A stretch of 64,000 bases of DNA from Palsa-506 sp963836355 (GCA_963836355.1 CAWIJO010000028.1:1-64000), one strand, 5' to 3'. Counted from the first letter of the stretch, positions 55,275 to 64,000 are shown. A program made the numbers and translations. Notes: generated by a model from the letters alone, not told the origin.

Positions 55275-56284
55275 GCGGCCGGTCGGGCGTAGCCGTAATG
55301 CGAAAGCAGCGGCAGCGTCAGCGCGGTGACCATGCGCCGCTGCCCGGCTGGCATCGCGGTGCGCCATTTCTCGTCCAGCCGGATCGGGATCCGGCCCGTC
55401 GTGAAGCGCATCGGGTTACCGGACGCGGTGTGCGCGGCGTGCAGCTCGGCCCAGCGGTCAGCGCCCGCGCCGCCGAGGAATTGCAGGGCCGCGCGGTCGG
55501 CGGCGAGCCCGGCGAACGCCGCGATGTCCGTGAGCGTCGCCTCGGGGGCGCGCGCGGCGTCTTCGTACCGCACCCGCAGCACCGGCGTGCCGGTGCGGGC
55601 GAGCAGATGCATGGCGCCGTTCTGGGTATTCCACTGCGCCGCCGCGGCAGCGGGCGAGTACCTGGTCATATAGCTCGCTGTCGCCGCGTCCGGCCGGCTG
55701 ACCGTCTTGGTCCAGGAATAGGCGACGGCGCGGCTGTCCCTTACGACGTGCAGGATCCGCAGGTCGATATCCAGGCGCCGGCCCAGGCAGAACGCCAGCG
55801 ACGCATGCTTGCTCGAGTCGACGATGAACGAGCAGCCGCTCGCCCCGGCAACCGCCGAGTAGATCCGCTGGTAATACGACGTGTACTCGCCGAGCGCCCG
55901 CCGGAATCCTGGCCGCATCGCGGGCCCGGCCAGCAGCGGGACGTACCTGGTGCGGTCGACCGCCTGCTGCAGGGCGGCGACCCGGCCGACGTCTACCCGG
56001 TCCCAGCCGCCGAAGGCTGTCTTGCCGACTAGTCCCCAGAACGGGCAGTCGCCGAACGGCTCGCCGCAGCCGCAGCGCTCGCCTGCGACGATGCCGCGCC
56101 GCCACAGGTGCACGACCTCGCCGACGGCACAGACCCCCGGCAGCTCGCTGAGCAGCCGCTCGATCAGGGTGCTGCCACTACGGCCGAGGCCGCCCAGGTA
56201 GAGGATCCGCGGTCCGGCGGAGCCGTCCACCTGGGCAGCCAGCGGGCTGCTAGTAGGGCAGGAAGCAGATACCGGCGTGGCCAT
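55271..56284 (-). CDS. Sulfotransferase
   Basis: This is a 337-residue protein with the PAPS loop LGGLGRSGSTLIERLL (30-45) and HVVRDSRAVAYSWTK (about 178). It contains a cysteine group ERCGCGEPFGDCPFW (about 70) typical of this actinobacterial subgroup. It is the third sulfotransferase of the locus. Its start overlaps the 3' end of the beta-propeller gene by 35 bases. Confidence 0.9.
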   Translation of the reverse strand: MATPVSASCPTSSPLAAQVDGSAGPRILYLGGLGRSGSTLIERLLSELPGVCAVGEVVHLWRRGIVAGERCGCGEPFGDCPFWGLVGKTAFGGWDRVDVGRVAALQQAVDRTRYVPLLAGPAMRPGFRRALGEYTSYYQRIYSAVAGASGCSFIVDSSKHASLAFCLGRRLDIDLRILHVVRDSRAVAYSWTKTVSRPDAATASYMTRYSPAAAAAQWNTQNGAMHLLARTGTPVLRVRYEDAARAPEATLTDIAAFAGLAADRAALQFLGGAGADRWAELHAAHTASGNPMRFTTGRIPIRLDEKWRTAMPAGQRRMVTALTLPLLSHYGYARPAA

Positions 56285-57626
56285 GGACGCCCCCGCAGCC
56301 GTCGGTGTTCTGCGCGTTGTCGCTGGCTATCCAGAGGCCAGCGCTGGTGATCTCCATATCGTCCGCGCCGTTGCCGCGGCCCCTGGTGTAGACCGGCGGG
56401 TTGGAGGTGATCAGGCCGGTGCCTGGCGAGAGGCCCTCCATGCCGGGCTCGGCCACCGCACCCGGGCCCTGCGCGTCGCAGCCGTTCGAGTTCATCGTCC
56501 AGCGCTCGTGTCCGCCGACGTAGACGTTGGTGGTGTCCGCAGCGACGGAGAACAGCGAGTCGCAGCCGGTGTAGTTGATCCAGGTGTGGTGCACCGACGC
56601 CTGGGTGGCCGGGAAGGCCGCCGCCGCGTCGCACAGACCGTTGCGCGGGATGCTGGTCGAGAAGCCGTTCGGGTGATAGCCGGTGGTGGCGACGTAAACC
56701 GCCGAGTCGCTCGGTGACCAGGCCGCGGCCCGCAGGTAGAACGCCTCGTTCGGAACGCACTGGTACGCCGACGTGCTCTGCGCCTGGCTGCCGTCGAACT
56801 CGGGCGAGGTCCAGCCGGTCACGGTCGCGGCCGGCCCGCTCAGGTCGAGCATGAAGATCTGCTCCCGCTGCAGGCCGCCCACCGAGGTGAAGTCGCCTTC
56901 CACCAGGTCCAGGGTGCCGCCGTGGCTCAGCTGCTGGTTGTAGACCCTGGTCCCGCCGCTGGAGACGTACATGCCGGAGATGCCCAGGTGGATGAAGCCG
57001 TCGTCCTTGCCGGTCGTCGCGTTCAGGCTGGTCATGTAGGGGTTGGCGGTGCTGTTGTTGATCGACGTGTAGTATCCGCCGGCCAGGATGTGGCCGTTGT
57101 AGCCCTGCAGCGTCTCGACCTGGGCTGCGGCACTGTGCCCGAAGGCGGTGACCACGGCGCCGGTGCTGGTGTCGATCTCCGCGAGGTTCTTCACCGTGGT
57201 GCCGTGCACCGTGGTGAACTTGCCGCCGATGTAGGCGTCCGCGCAGTTGCCGCCGTTGAACGCGATGGTGTTCACCACACCGTTGACGTTCGGGTCCCAG
57301 GCGGTGATCGTGTACGGCGCGGTCGCGCGGAAGCTGAAGATGTTGTTGCGGGCGTAGGTGGTGCTCCCCTTCTTGATCGAGGTGAACGTGCCCACCGCGT
57401 ACATCGTCCCGCCGCACTGCACAAGCTGCCGGACGATCTCGATCGAGCCGTTGGCGGCCAGGGCCGGCGTACCGGACGCCGGCGTCGGTGACACTTCCCC
57501 GGCCGGCGACGCGGCCTGCTGTCCCGACGCTGCCATGGACGGTGCCGCGGCGCCTCCCACGCCCAGCGCGATCGTCGCTGCGATCACGCCCGCCCTGCTC
57601 AGTAGATGGATACCGCCAACCTGCAC
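56250..57626 (-). CDS. Secreted beta-propeller-like protein
   Basis: This is a 458-residue exported protein: the signal sequence is IHLLSRAGVIAATIALGVGG ending in AxA near residue 30. The mature part has repeated units (VGTFTSI, IGGKFTTV, AGGYYTSI, VEGDFTSVGG) spaced about 40-50 residues apart, like delta-60/DUF5122 propeller blades, with no catalytic motif. It could bind the glycan. I favour GTG 57626 because GGGGGTG lies just upstream; GTG 57656 is also in frame. Confidence 0.7.
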   Translation of the reverse strand: MQVGGIHLLSRAGVIAATIALGVGGAAAPSMAASGQQAASPAGEVSPTPASGTPALAANGSIEIVRQLVQCGGTMYAVGTFTSIKKGSTTYARNNIFSFRATAPYTITAWDPNVNGVVNTIAFNGGNCADAYIGGKFTTVHGTTVKNLAEIDTSTGAVVTAFGHSAAAQVETLQGYNGHILAGGYYTSINNSTANPYMTSLNATTGKDDGFIHLGISGMYVSSGGTRVYNQQLSHGGTLDLVEGDFTSVGGLQREQIFMLDLSGPAATVTGWTSPEFDGSQAQSTSAYQCVPNEAFYLRAAAWSPSDSAVYVATTGYHPNGFSTSIPRNGLCDAAAAFPATQASVHHTWINYTGCDSLFSVAADTTNVYVGGHERWTMNSNGCDAQGPGAVAEPGMEGLSPGTGLITSNPPVYTRGRGNGADDMEITSAGLWIASDNAQNTDGCGGVHGHAGICFLPY

Positions 57627-58238
57627 TGATACACCCCCAGCTTGAATTACGGGCACTGCCCGCGTCGAATTCAGTAATTATGCCATATCTGCGCGAGACT
57701 GCCATCTTTACTCAAATCACTACCTAGCGTAGTTGTACGAATACAGTTAGTAGCGCGGCGCGAAAACACTATTAACTGGCCGCCAGGCATCCCATCGGTA
57801 CTTGCCGCCAAAGCGGTGATCTGCTGCCTTCAGCTGATGAACTCGGGGAAACCCGCAAGCAATGCACTGGCCATATGCGGGCCGGTTAACGACAACCGCT
57901 GGCCTGCCGGTAAGCCGCCTGGCCGGCCCGTAAGCGGGCACCCCCGTGCCCGGCGTTTGCGGCGCAGGGAGCACAGTTTGCGAAAGCGCTCGTGTAGATG
58001 CTCGCGCCCGCCGTAACTGGTCGTCAGCTAGTGCTGCTGACCAGCGGATTAATCACCTGAACCAGCATGACCCAGGCTTCAGCCAGCCCCGCCAGGCTGC
58101 CGCTCGCCGAGCCGTCCATGGCACCCGCGCCCGGACGTCAGGCGATTGCATAGCAAACCTAGTCAGCGGGTTTTAGCTAGTTTCCTCGCGAAGCCGGAAT
58201 TCACGGATTACCCGCCGGTTCCCGGTGATCCGCCGGAC
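57627..58238. other. Intergenic region after cysN
   Basis: This 0.6-kb gap lies between cysN and the propeller gene, both on the minus strand. A possible -10 (CATAAT, minus strand, about 57680-57675) can serve the propeller gene. A strong hairpin, CGGGCAC-CCCC-GTGCCCG (57935-57952), may end the cysN transcript. Other short inverted repeats are present. An open frame at 57747-57974 lacks codon bias and is not called. Confidence 0.45.
57935..57952. terminator. Hairpin downstream of cysN
   Basis: A perfect 7-bp stem, CGGGCAC with GTGCCCG, and a CCCC loop lie about 290 bp after the cysN stop. The distance is long, so the assignment as terminator is tentative. Confidence 0.4.
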
Positions 58239-59555
58239 TCATCCGGCATCGGTAATCATCGCGGCTCCGACGGTGGCGCTCGTTGCCTCATCGATGAGGA
58301 TCAGGCCGCCTGTCATGCGGTTGCGGGTATACGGATCACAGAACAGCGGCTGCGTTGTCCGCAGCGTCACCCGGCCTATCTCGTTGAGGCCTAGCTGAGT
58401 GGCCTGTTCGTCCCGGTGCAAGGTATTCACGTCAAGCCGGTATTGCAGATCGCGCACGATGGTCTTCACCGTGCGAGTGGTGTGCTTGACGATCAGCCGG
58501 CTGCCCGCGGCAAGCGGCCTTACCTCACTCATCCAGCACGCCATCGCCTGTATGTCCTGGGCGGCAGGCGGCTGGTTGTGCGGCCGGCAGAACATGTCAC
58601 CGCGAGAGACATCGAGGTCATCGGCAAGCAGCAGCGTCACCGACATGGGCGGGTAGGCCTCGGCGGCCGGCCCGGCCGCGGTGTCGATCCGCGCGATCGT
58701 CGTGGTCAGGCCGGACGGCAGGTGCATAACCTCGTCACCGGGCTTGAGCACCCCGCCGGCGATCTGGCCCGCGTAGCCGCGGTAGTCGTGCAGGTCCGGG
58801 TCGGTGGCCTGATGCGGACGGATGACGTACTGCACGGGGAACCGGACATCGATCAGGTTCCGGTCCGAGGCAATGTGCACGTGCTCCAGGTGATGCAGCA
58901 GCGACGGCCCGTCGTACCATGGCATGCTCGCCGAGCGCTGCACCACGTTGTCGCCGTGCAGCGCGGAGATCGGGATGAAGGTGAGGTCGCCGATCTCAAG
59001 CTTGGCGGCGAACGCGGTGAATTCCTCGGCGATCTGCTCGAAGACCGCGGCGTCGTAGCCGACCAAATCCATCTTGTTCACCGCCAGCACCAGGTGCGGC
59101 ACCCGGAGGAGCGTCGCCAGGAAGGCGTGCCGCCTGCTCTGCTCGGTCAGCCCGTTCCTGGCGTCGACGAGGATGACCGCGAGGTCAGCGGTCGACGCCC
59201 CGGTCACCATGTTCCGGGTGTACTGAACGTGACCTGGCGTGTCCGCGATGATGAATTTCCGCCGTGGCGTGGCGAAGTAGCGGTACGCGACGTCGATGGT
59301 GATGCCCTGCTCCCGCTCGGCCCGCAGGCCGTCGGTCAGCAGCGCAAGATTGGTGTACTCCTCGCCCCGCTCGCGGCTGGTGCGCTCCACCGCGGCAAGC
59401 TGGTCCTCGAAGATGGACTTGGAGTCATACAGCAGCCGCCCGATCAGCGTGCTCTTGCCGTCGTCCACCGAGCCGGCCGTCGCCAGCCGGAGGATGTCCA
59501 TGTGCCGGTCTGCCTCGGCCGGGCCGGTGCCCGCCGCGCTCTGCGCCGCCATCAT
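58239..59555 (-). CDS. cysN: Sulfate adenylyltransferase subunit 1 (GTPase)
   Basis: This is a 438-residue GTPase subunit of ATP sulfurylase. The G1 loop is GSVDDGKST (28-36), with DTPGH and NKMD further on, then two beta-barrel domains. It drives adenosine-phosphosulfate formation by CysD. There is no fused APS kinase (CysC) domain. The start ATG overlaps the cysD stop (TGATG). Being placed in a glycan locus, it probably feeds the nearby sulfotransferases. Confidence 0.95.
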   Translation of the reverse strand: MMAAQSAAGTGPAEADRHMDILRLATAGSVDDGKSTLIGRLLYDSKSIFEDQLAAVERTSRERGEEYTNLALLTDGLRAEREQGITIDVAYRYFATPRRKFIIADTPGHVQYTRNMVTGASTADLAVILVDARNGLTEQSRRHAFLATLLRVPHLVLAVNKMDLVGYDAAVFEQIAEEFTAFAAKLEIGDLTFIPISALHGDNVVQRSASMPWYDGPSLLHHLEHVHIASDRNLIDVRFPVQYVIRPHQATDPDLHDYRGYAGQIAGGVLKPGDEVMHLPSGLTTTIARIDTAAGPAAEAYPPMSVTLLLADDLDVSRGDMFCRPHNQPPAAQDIQAMACWMSEVRPLAAGSRLIVKHTTRTVKTIVRDLQYRLDVNTLHRDEQATQLGLNEIGRVTLRTTQPLFCDPYTRNRMTGGLILIDEATSATVGAAMITDAG

Positions 59556-60475
59556 CAGAAGTACCCTTCCCGCTTGCGGTCTTCCATCGCTGCCTCGCTG
59601 GCCCGGTCATCCGCGCGGGTCTGGCCCCGCTCGGTGATCCGGGTCGCCCCGATCTCGGCTATCACGTCCTTGATGGTGGCCGCGGTGGACGCCACCGCGC
59701 CGGTGCAGGTCATGTCGCCGACGGTACGGTAGCGGACGCTCGCCTCGAAGACGGGCTCGTCGTCCGCGCTGGTAATGAAGGGGTTCTCCGCCAGCAGGAT
59801 CCCGTCCCGCTCGAAGACGGCCCGCTGGTGCGCGAAGTAGATGGCCGGGATCTCCAGGCCCTCCCTGGCGATGTAGTGCCATACGTCAAGCTCGGTCCAG
59901 TTCGACAGCGGGAACACCCGGATGTGCTCGCCGCGGCGGATCCGGGTGTTGTAGATGTTCCACAGCTCGGGGCGCTGGTTCTTCGGGTCCCACTGGCCGA
60001 ACTCGTCCCGGAACGAGAAGACGCGTTCCTTCGCCCTGGCCTTCTCCTCATCTCGCCGGGCGCCGCCGAACACCGCGTCGAACCGGTGCTCCGCGATGCC
60101 GTCCAGCAGGGTCGTCGTCTGCAGCCGGTTGCGGCTTGCCCAGCGGCCGGATTCCTCGACGACCTTCCCGGCATCGATCGACTCCTGCACCGACGCCACG
60201 ATCAGCCGGACGCCGAGCTCGTCGGCACGCCGGTCCCTGAACTCGAGCACCTCGGGAAAGTTGTGCCCGGTATCGATGTGCATGACCGGGAACGGGATGC
60301 GGGCCGGCGCGAACGCCCGCTCCGCCAGGGCAAGCATGACGATCGAGTCCTTGCCGCCGGAGAACAGCAGCACGGGCCGCTCGAACTCGGCCGCGACCTC
60401 GCGCATCACGTGGATGGACTCGGCCTGCAGGACGTCAAGCTGCGAGAGCAGGTAGTCAGAACGCGTCGCTGCCAT
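59555..60475 (-). CDS. cysD: Sulfate adenylyltransferase subunit 2
   Basis: This is a 306-residue catalytic subunit making APS from ATP and sulfate. The PP-loop SGGKDSIVML (39-48), the motif HIDTGHNFPEVLEFRD and RRGEHIRVFPLSNWTELDVW are diagnostic. Length is standard. It lies 68 bp downstream of cysQ and is followed directly by cysN. Confidence 0.95.
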   Translation of the reverse strand: MAATRSDYLLSQLDVLQAESIHVMREVAAEFERPVLLFSGGKDSIVMLALAERAFAPARIPFPVMHIDTGHNFPEVLEFRDRRADELGVRLIVASVQESIDAGKVVEESGRWASRNRLQTTTLLDGIAEHRFDAVFGGARRDEEKARAKERVFSFRDEFGQWDPKNQRPELWNIYNTRIRRGEHIRVFPLSNWTELDVWHYIAREGLEIPAIYFAHQRAVFERDGILLAENPFITSADDEPVFEASVRYRTVGDMTCTGAVASTAATIKDVIAEIGATRITERGQTRADDRASEAAMEDRKREGYF

Positions 60476-60543
60476 CAGGAAACTCCGGCTATAGGGAACG
60501 GGCGGTGTTGCGCTGGCGGTGCTAGCTGTACGGGCCGTGCGGG

Positions 60544-61359
60544 CTACTGGCCGGCGCTCGCGGCGGAGCCGATCGCCGCGAGTAGCGGGCCGGCCAGCGG
60601 GGCCAGGCAGATCAGGATATCGGGCAGCGAGGGGTGCTCTTGGTTATAGGCAAGCTTCGAGCCGTCAATCCGGGAAGCGTGCAGCCCGGCCGCCCGCGCC
60701 ACCGCGACCGGCGCGGCGGAGTCCCACTCGTACTGCCCGCCGCTGTGGATGTAGGCATCGGCGTCCCCGCAGATCACCGCGGCAGCCTTGGCGCCGGCCG
60801 AGCCGAGCGGTACCAGCGTGGCACCGGCCTCGGCGGCCAGCAGCTTGATGAACGCCGGCGGCCGGGTCCTGCTAACGATGAAACGAAGATTACCCGGCAG
60901 CTCCGGCTGGCCGCTGACGGCAGCGCCGGGGCCGGCCGCGGCAGCGCCATGGCCGGCCAGCGAGCCGGCCGCCGTGCCGGGCGGCTCGGCGGTACTGAGC
61001 ACCTTGTCCTGGGCCGGCAGCGCGACCGCGCCCGCGGTCAGCTCGCCAAGCTCCCAGAGCGCCACGTGCACGGCCCAGTCGGTCCGGCCGGGCTCACCGA
61101 ACTCCCTGGTACCGTCCAGCGGATCCACGATCCAGACCCGGCTGGCCGACAGCCGGGCGTCGTTGTCGTTACCCTCTTCGGACAGCACGGCATCGGCCGG
61201 CCGCAGCCTGGCCAGCTCGGCCGCCAGGAATTCGTGCGACTGCCGGTCACCGGCCTTCCGCAGCGCGTCCGGATCACCGCCCGCCGCGCGCAGCTCAAGC
61301 AGGCGCCGACCCGCCTCGGCCGCTAGGTCATGGGCAAGGCGATGGTCATCGGACATCAT
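60544..61359 (-). CDS. cysQ: 3'(2'),5'-bisphosphate nucleotidase
   Basis: This is a 271-residue inositol-monophosphatase-fold enzyme that hydrolyses PAP, the product of sulfotransferases, and relieves their inhibition. Metal ligands appear in LSEEGNDND (about 63), WIVDPLDGTREFGE (about 79) and WDSAAPVAVARAAG (about 222). An Ala/Gly insert around 135-155 is unusual. Two adjacent ATGs (61359, 61356) are possible. Confidence 0.92.
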   Translation of the reverse strand: MMSDDHRLAHDLAAEAGRRLLELRAAGGDPDALRKAGDRQSHEFLAAELARLRPADAVLSEEGNDNDARLSASRVWIVDPLDGTREFGEPGRTDWAVHVALWELGELTAGAVALPAQDKVLSTAEPPGTAAGSLAGHGAAAAGPGAAVSGQPELPGNLRFIVSRTRPPAFIKLLAAEAGATLVPLGSAGAKAAAVICGDADAYIHSGGQYEWDSAAPVAVARAAGLHASRIDGSKLAYNQEHPSLPDILICLAPLAGPLLAAIGSAASAGQ

Positions 61360-61399
61360 CCGGCAGGGCTCCATCCAGTGGTTGTCCCGCGGCGCGGGA

Positions 61400-62866
61400 C
61401 TAGTAGGCCCCGGACCCGCGCAGTACCGCCGAACTCGTCTTCCACAAGATCTGCAGGTCGAGGACCAGCGACCAGTTCTCTACGTAGCGTAGATCAAGCC
61501 GGACTGATTCCTCCCAGGACAGATCTGACCGGCCGTTGACCTGCCACAGCCCGGTGAGACCCGGCTTGACCACCAGCCGGCGCCGAACGTAGTCCCCGTA
61601 CCTGGCCGCCTCATCGGGCAGCGCCGGCCGCGGGCCGACCAGCGACATGTCCCCGCGCGCTACGTTGATCAGCTGCGGCAGCTCGTCCACCGACCAGCGG
61701 CGGAGCCGTGCACCGACCGCGGTAATCCGCGGATCGTTACGAATCTTGAAGAGCACGCCGTCTTTCTCGTTGCTGACCGCGAGCTGCGCCTTGCGGTCCT
61801 CCGCGTCCAGCACCATCGTGCGGAACTTATACACGGTGAAGGCGCGGCCGTCCTTGCCCACCCTGGTCTGCCTGAACAACGCCGGGCCGCCGTCGGAGAC
61901 CCTGATGGCGATGGCCACGGCGATGAACACCGGCGCCAGCAGCAGCAGCGCCGTTACCCCCACGACCTTGTCGAAGGCATCCTTGATGACCTGCTTGGCA
62001 CCGGTGAACTCCGGGTGATCGACGTGCAGTAGCGGCAGCCCGGCCACCGGCCTGATCGTCGTGCGCGGCCCGGCGACATCCAGCAGGGCAGGGGCGACAC
62101 ACAGGTCGGTGCCGGTCTTTTCCAGTTCCCAGGCAAGCTCACGGAGCCGGATGCCGCTCATCTCGGGGCAGGCGAGCACGGCAACGGTGTCGGCGCCGTA
62201 CCGCCGCACCACGCTGGCGACGTTGCGCAGGCCGCCGACCAGCGGAATCCCGTTGACCTCGGAATCACCCTCCGGGCCGGCCACGCAGGCGGCCACGACG
62301 GACAGTCCGTGATAGGTCTCCCGGCGCAGTTCCCTGGCCAGGTCGGCGACGACCGGCGTGTGGCCGACGGCCACTACCCGGCGCATGCAGCTGCCCATCG
62401 TGCGCAGCCGGTGCAGCCGCTTGCGCAAGAAGAACCTGGCGGTCAGGCTGGACATGGTGAGACACGGCAGCGCGATGACCACGTAGCCACGGGCAATTTC
62501 CGTCTTCGTCGCGTAGGCCGCGATCGCGACGGCGGCGGTCAGCGTCAATCCGGCGTTCACTACCCGGCGGAACTCATCCGTGCCGACCCCGATGAAGCGT
62601 GAGTCGTATCCGCCAGTGAGCGCCACGATGCAGAGCCAGATCAGCGGCAGGCTCAGGCTGAGCGCCAGGTACCTGCTCGGCGGAATGCCGCCCCCGTCAA
62701 ACCGCAGCTTGAGCGCCAGCATGCCGCTCGCCAGCGCGCAGAGGCCATCCGCCGTGATGACCTGGCGCAGGTAACCGCTCGTCCACACCGCCGGTGTCTG
62801 CGCAGCCAGGCGAGCGAGCACCCTGTCAGCTCGCCGGTCCCCCGTGACGGCTGTCTGACCTGACAC
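61400..62866 (-). CDS. Polyprenyl-phosphate sugar-1-phosphate transferase
   Basis: This is a 488-residue WcaJ/CpsE-type enzyme that starts glycan synthesis by moving a hexose-1-phosphate onto undecaprenyl or decaprenyl phosphate. It has four N-terminal helices, a CoA-binding-like domain, one more helix (about 290) and the catalytic part with KFRTMV, WSVDELPQLINVARGDMSLV, GPRPALPDE and PGLTGLWQVNGRS. First gene of the minus arm, upstream of cysQDN. Confidence 0.92.
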   Translation of the reverse strand: MSGQTAVTGDRRADRVLARLAAQTPAVWTSGYLRQVITADGLCALASGMLALKLRFDGGGIPPSRYLALSLSLPLIWLCIVALTGGYDSRFIGVGTDEFRRVVNAGLTLTAAVAIAAYATKTEIARGYVVIALPCLTMSSLTARFFLRKRLHRLRTMGSCMRRVVAVGHTPVVADLARELRRETYHGLSVVAACVAGPEGDSEVNGIPLVGGLRNVASVVRRYGADTVAVLACPEMSGIRLRELAWELEKTGTDLCVAPALLDVAGPRTTIRPVAGLPLLHVDHPEFTGAKQVIKDAFDKVVGVTALLLLAPVFIAVAIAIRVSDGGPALFRQTRVGKDGRAFTVYKFRTMVLDAEDRKAQLAVSNEKDGVLFKIRNDPRITAVGARLRRWSVDELPQLINVARGDMSLVGPRPALPDEAARYGDYVRRRLVVKPGLTGLWQVNGRSDLSWEESVRLDLRYVENWSLVLDLQILWKTSSAVLRGSGAY

Positions 62867-63063
62867 TATGGCACCCGACCTCTCCCCACCGCCACGCCGA
62901 CGTTTGCAGCGCGTTCACCCCGCCTTGCATAGGGAAGACGCCTAGCCAAATGGGACGGTTGACAGCTTTCCCCGCGATCTGAGCATCATAGGCTAGATAA
63001 CAGTGAGTTAACATACTTGCCCGAAGCGGTCATCATGCCTCTGACCATGCAATATCCCAGTAA

Positions 63064-63672
63064 TCACCGGGGATTCGGACGGAAATCTGCCGGTAAAATA
63101 TCGGGGTGAAATTCGTTCTGGGCGGCGGCTAGGCCGTCGGCCAGCAGCGCGCGGGCGGCATCGGCGGCCCGGCCGATCACGGCCGGCAGTTGCTTGCGCT
63201 CAGCGGCGGAGAAATCACGCAGCACGAACGCCGCGGGGTCCATCCGGCCAGGCGGCCGGCCGATGCCGACCCGGACGCGGTAGTAGTCCCGGCTGGCCAG
63301 GGCGGCGGTAACGGACCGGAGCCCGTTATGTCCGTTATCACCGCCGCCAAGCTTCAGCCTGATCGTGCCGAAGGGGACGTCCAGCTCGTCGTGCACGACG
63401 AGCACGCGCTCCGACGGGACCTTGTAGAAGCTCCGCACCGCCGCGACCGGACGGCCAGCGAGGTTCATGTACGACAACGGCTTGGCCAGCGTGACCGGCA
63501 GCCCGGCTAGCCGGCCGACGGCTACCGACGCGCCAGAGCGGTCCCGCTTGAACCGCGCGCCGATCTGCGCGGCGAGCACGTCGGCCACCATGAACCCGGC
63601 GTTGTGCCGGTTGCCCGCATACTCGGGACCGGGGTTGCCGAGCCCCGCGATCAGCCAGCGCTCGTCCGCCAT
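63064..63672 (-). CDS. pth: Peptidyl-tRNA hydrolase
   Basis: This is a 202-residue enzyme that recycles peptidyl-tRNA. LGNPGPEYAGNRHNAGF contains the catalytic His23. SYMNLAGRPV and VVHDELDVPFGTIRLKLGG (catalytic Asp) follow, then DNGHNGLRSV. Length is normal. It follows rplY, the usual order in actinobacteria, and marks core genome at the right edge. Confidence 0.95.
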   Translation of the reverse strand: MADERWLIAGLGNPGPEYAGNRHNAGFMVADVLAAQIGARFKRDRSGASVAVGRLAGLPVTLAKPLSYMNLAGRPVAAVRSFYKVPSERVLVVHDELDVPFGTIRLKLGGGDNGHNGLRSVTAALASRDYYRVRVGIGRPPGRMDPAAFVLRDFSAAERKQLPAVIGRAADAARALLADGLAAAQNEFHPDILPADFRPNPR

Positions 63673-63738
63673 CCGCGCTCACCCCAGGCCGGGCTCACCG
63701 CCGGCTGGCCTGCTGGGCTGGCCAGCCGGGAATCCAGG

Positions 63739-64000
63739 TCAGCCAGTTTCCTCGGCACTGGCCGGTGGCGCGCTGTCGGGCACCGGCGCAGGCTCGCCGT
63801 CCACCGGCGCGGCCGGCTCCTCGGCCTCGATGCCGAGATCGGCCTCCATCTGCTCGGCAGTCGGCGCGGCGATGACATGCAGCACGAGCAGATCCTCGTC
63901 GACGGCCAGCGTCGCGCCCTCGGGCAGCAGCAAGTCGCCCGCATGCACCGCCGTGCCGATCGTCATGCCCTCCACGCTGACCTCGATCCCGGTCGGGATG
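63739..64000 (-). CDS. rplY: 50S ribosomal protein L25/Ctc (C-terminal part)
   Basis: The C-terminal 86 codons of a CTC-type L25 protein run off the window: IPTGIEVSVEGMTIGTAVHA, then LLPEGATLAVDEDLLVLHVI and an acidic Ala/Pro/Glu tail ending SAEETG. The N-terminal 5S-rRNA-binding domain lies beyond the edge. It is followed by pth after 66 bp. Confidence 0.88.
   Translation of the reverse strand, partial: IPTGIEVSVEGMTIGTAVHAGDLLLPEGATLAVDEDLLVLHVIAAPTAEQMEADLGIEAEEPAAPVDGEPAPVPDSAPPASAEETG

Noticed and set aside
57747..57974. Small minus-strand frame between cysN and the propeller gene
   Set aside because: It has no ribosome site, poor codon bias and no recognisable motif.
57657..58000. 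Riboswitch such as c-di-AMP or c-di-GMP type upstream of the propeller gene
   Set aside because: Several hairpins occur, but the conserved loops of these classes were not found and a likely promoter lies closer to the gene.

Overview
The window is high-GC DNA with GC-rich third codon positions, many GTG starts, ATGA/TGATG gene overlaps, an actinobacterial-type KorAB, a 14-subunit complex I operon and menaquinone genes. This points to a soil-type filamentous actinomycete (Actinomycetota). I cannot name genus or family from sequence alone. Most core genes from 13.8 to 39.6 kb run on the minus strand.

Layout. 0-3.3 kb: tRNA-Tyr, a repeat-rich non-coding stretch, yajQ and a Cys-containing hypothetical gene. 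3.3-13.6 kb: korAB, a crotonase, a DUF4234-like membrane protein with a 7-residue repeat tail, a methyltransferase, a phosphate-type MFS transporter, small regulators, an AcuC-like deacetylase, a patch of decayed genes and msrA. 13.8-20.1 kb: a branched-chain-amino-acid-type ABC importer operon (livK-G-F-H-M order of transcription) with an IclR regulator upstream. 20.2-39.6 kb: a respiratory block. menG comes first. Then a geranylgeranyl-reductase-family flavoprotein (probable menaquinone side-chain reductase), nuoA to nuoN and a polyprenyl diphosphate synthase follow in one direction. A perfect match to the Rex redox-sensor operator lies just upstream of the reductase gene.

40-62.9 kb: an accessory cell-surface polysaccharide locus, and the most interesting part. 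Two arms converge at 53.27 kb. The plus arm encodes a Wzz-type chain-length protein with a degenerate kinase domain, an O-antigen-ligase-like protein, a MurJ/Wzx-like flippase, a PAP2 phosphatase-like protein, a GH26-like secreted hydrolase, a frameshifted phosphotransferase and two sulfotransferases. The minus arm encodes the initiating sugar-phosphate transferase, cysQ, cysD, cysN, a secreted beta-propeller-like protein, a third sulfotransferase, a family-2 glycosyltransferase and a second GH26-like lipoprotein. A divergent epimerase and a frameshifted WecG/TagA glycosyltransferase complete the left end. ATP sulfurylase and the PAP phosphatase sit beside three sulfotransferases, so I infer a sulfated exopolysaccharide or glycolipid made with its own sulfate-donor supply. 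The locus lies between a truncated S9 peptidase gene fused to menG and the conserved pth-rplY pair, which suggests insertion or rearrangement at the left edge.

Several genes carry single-base frameshifts (10.4, 40.3 and 50.96 kb). They may be true decay or sequencing errors.
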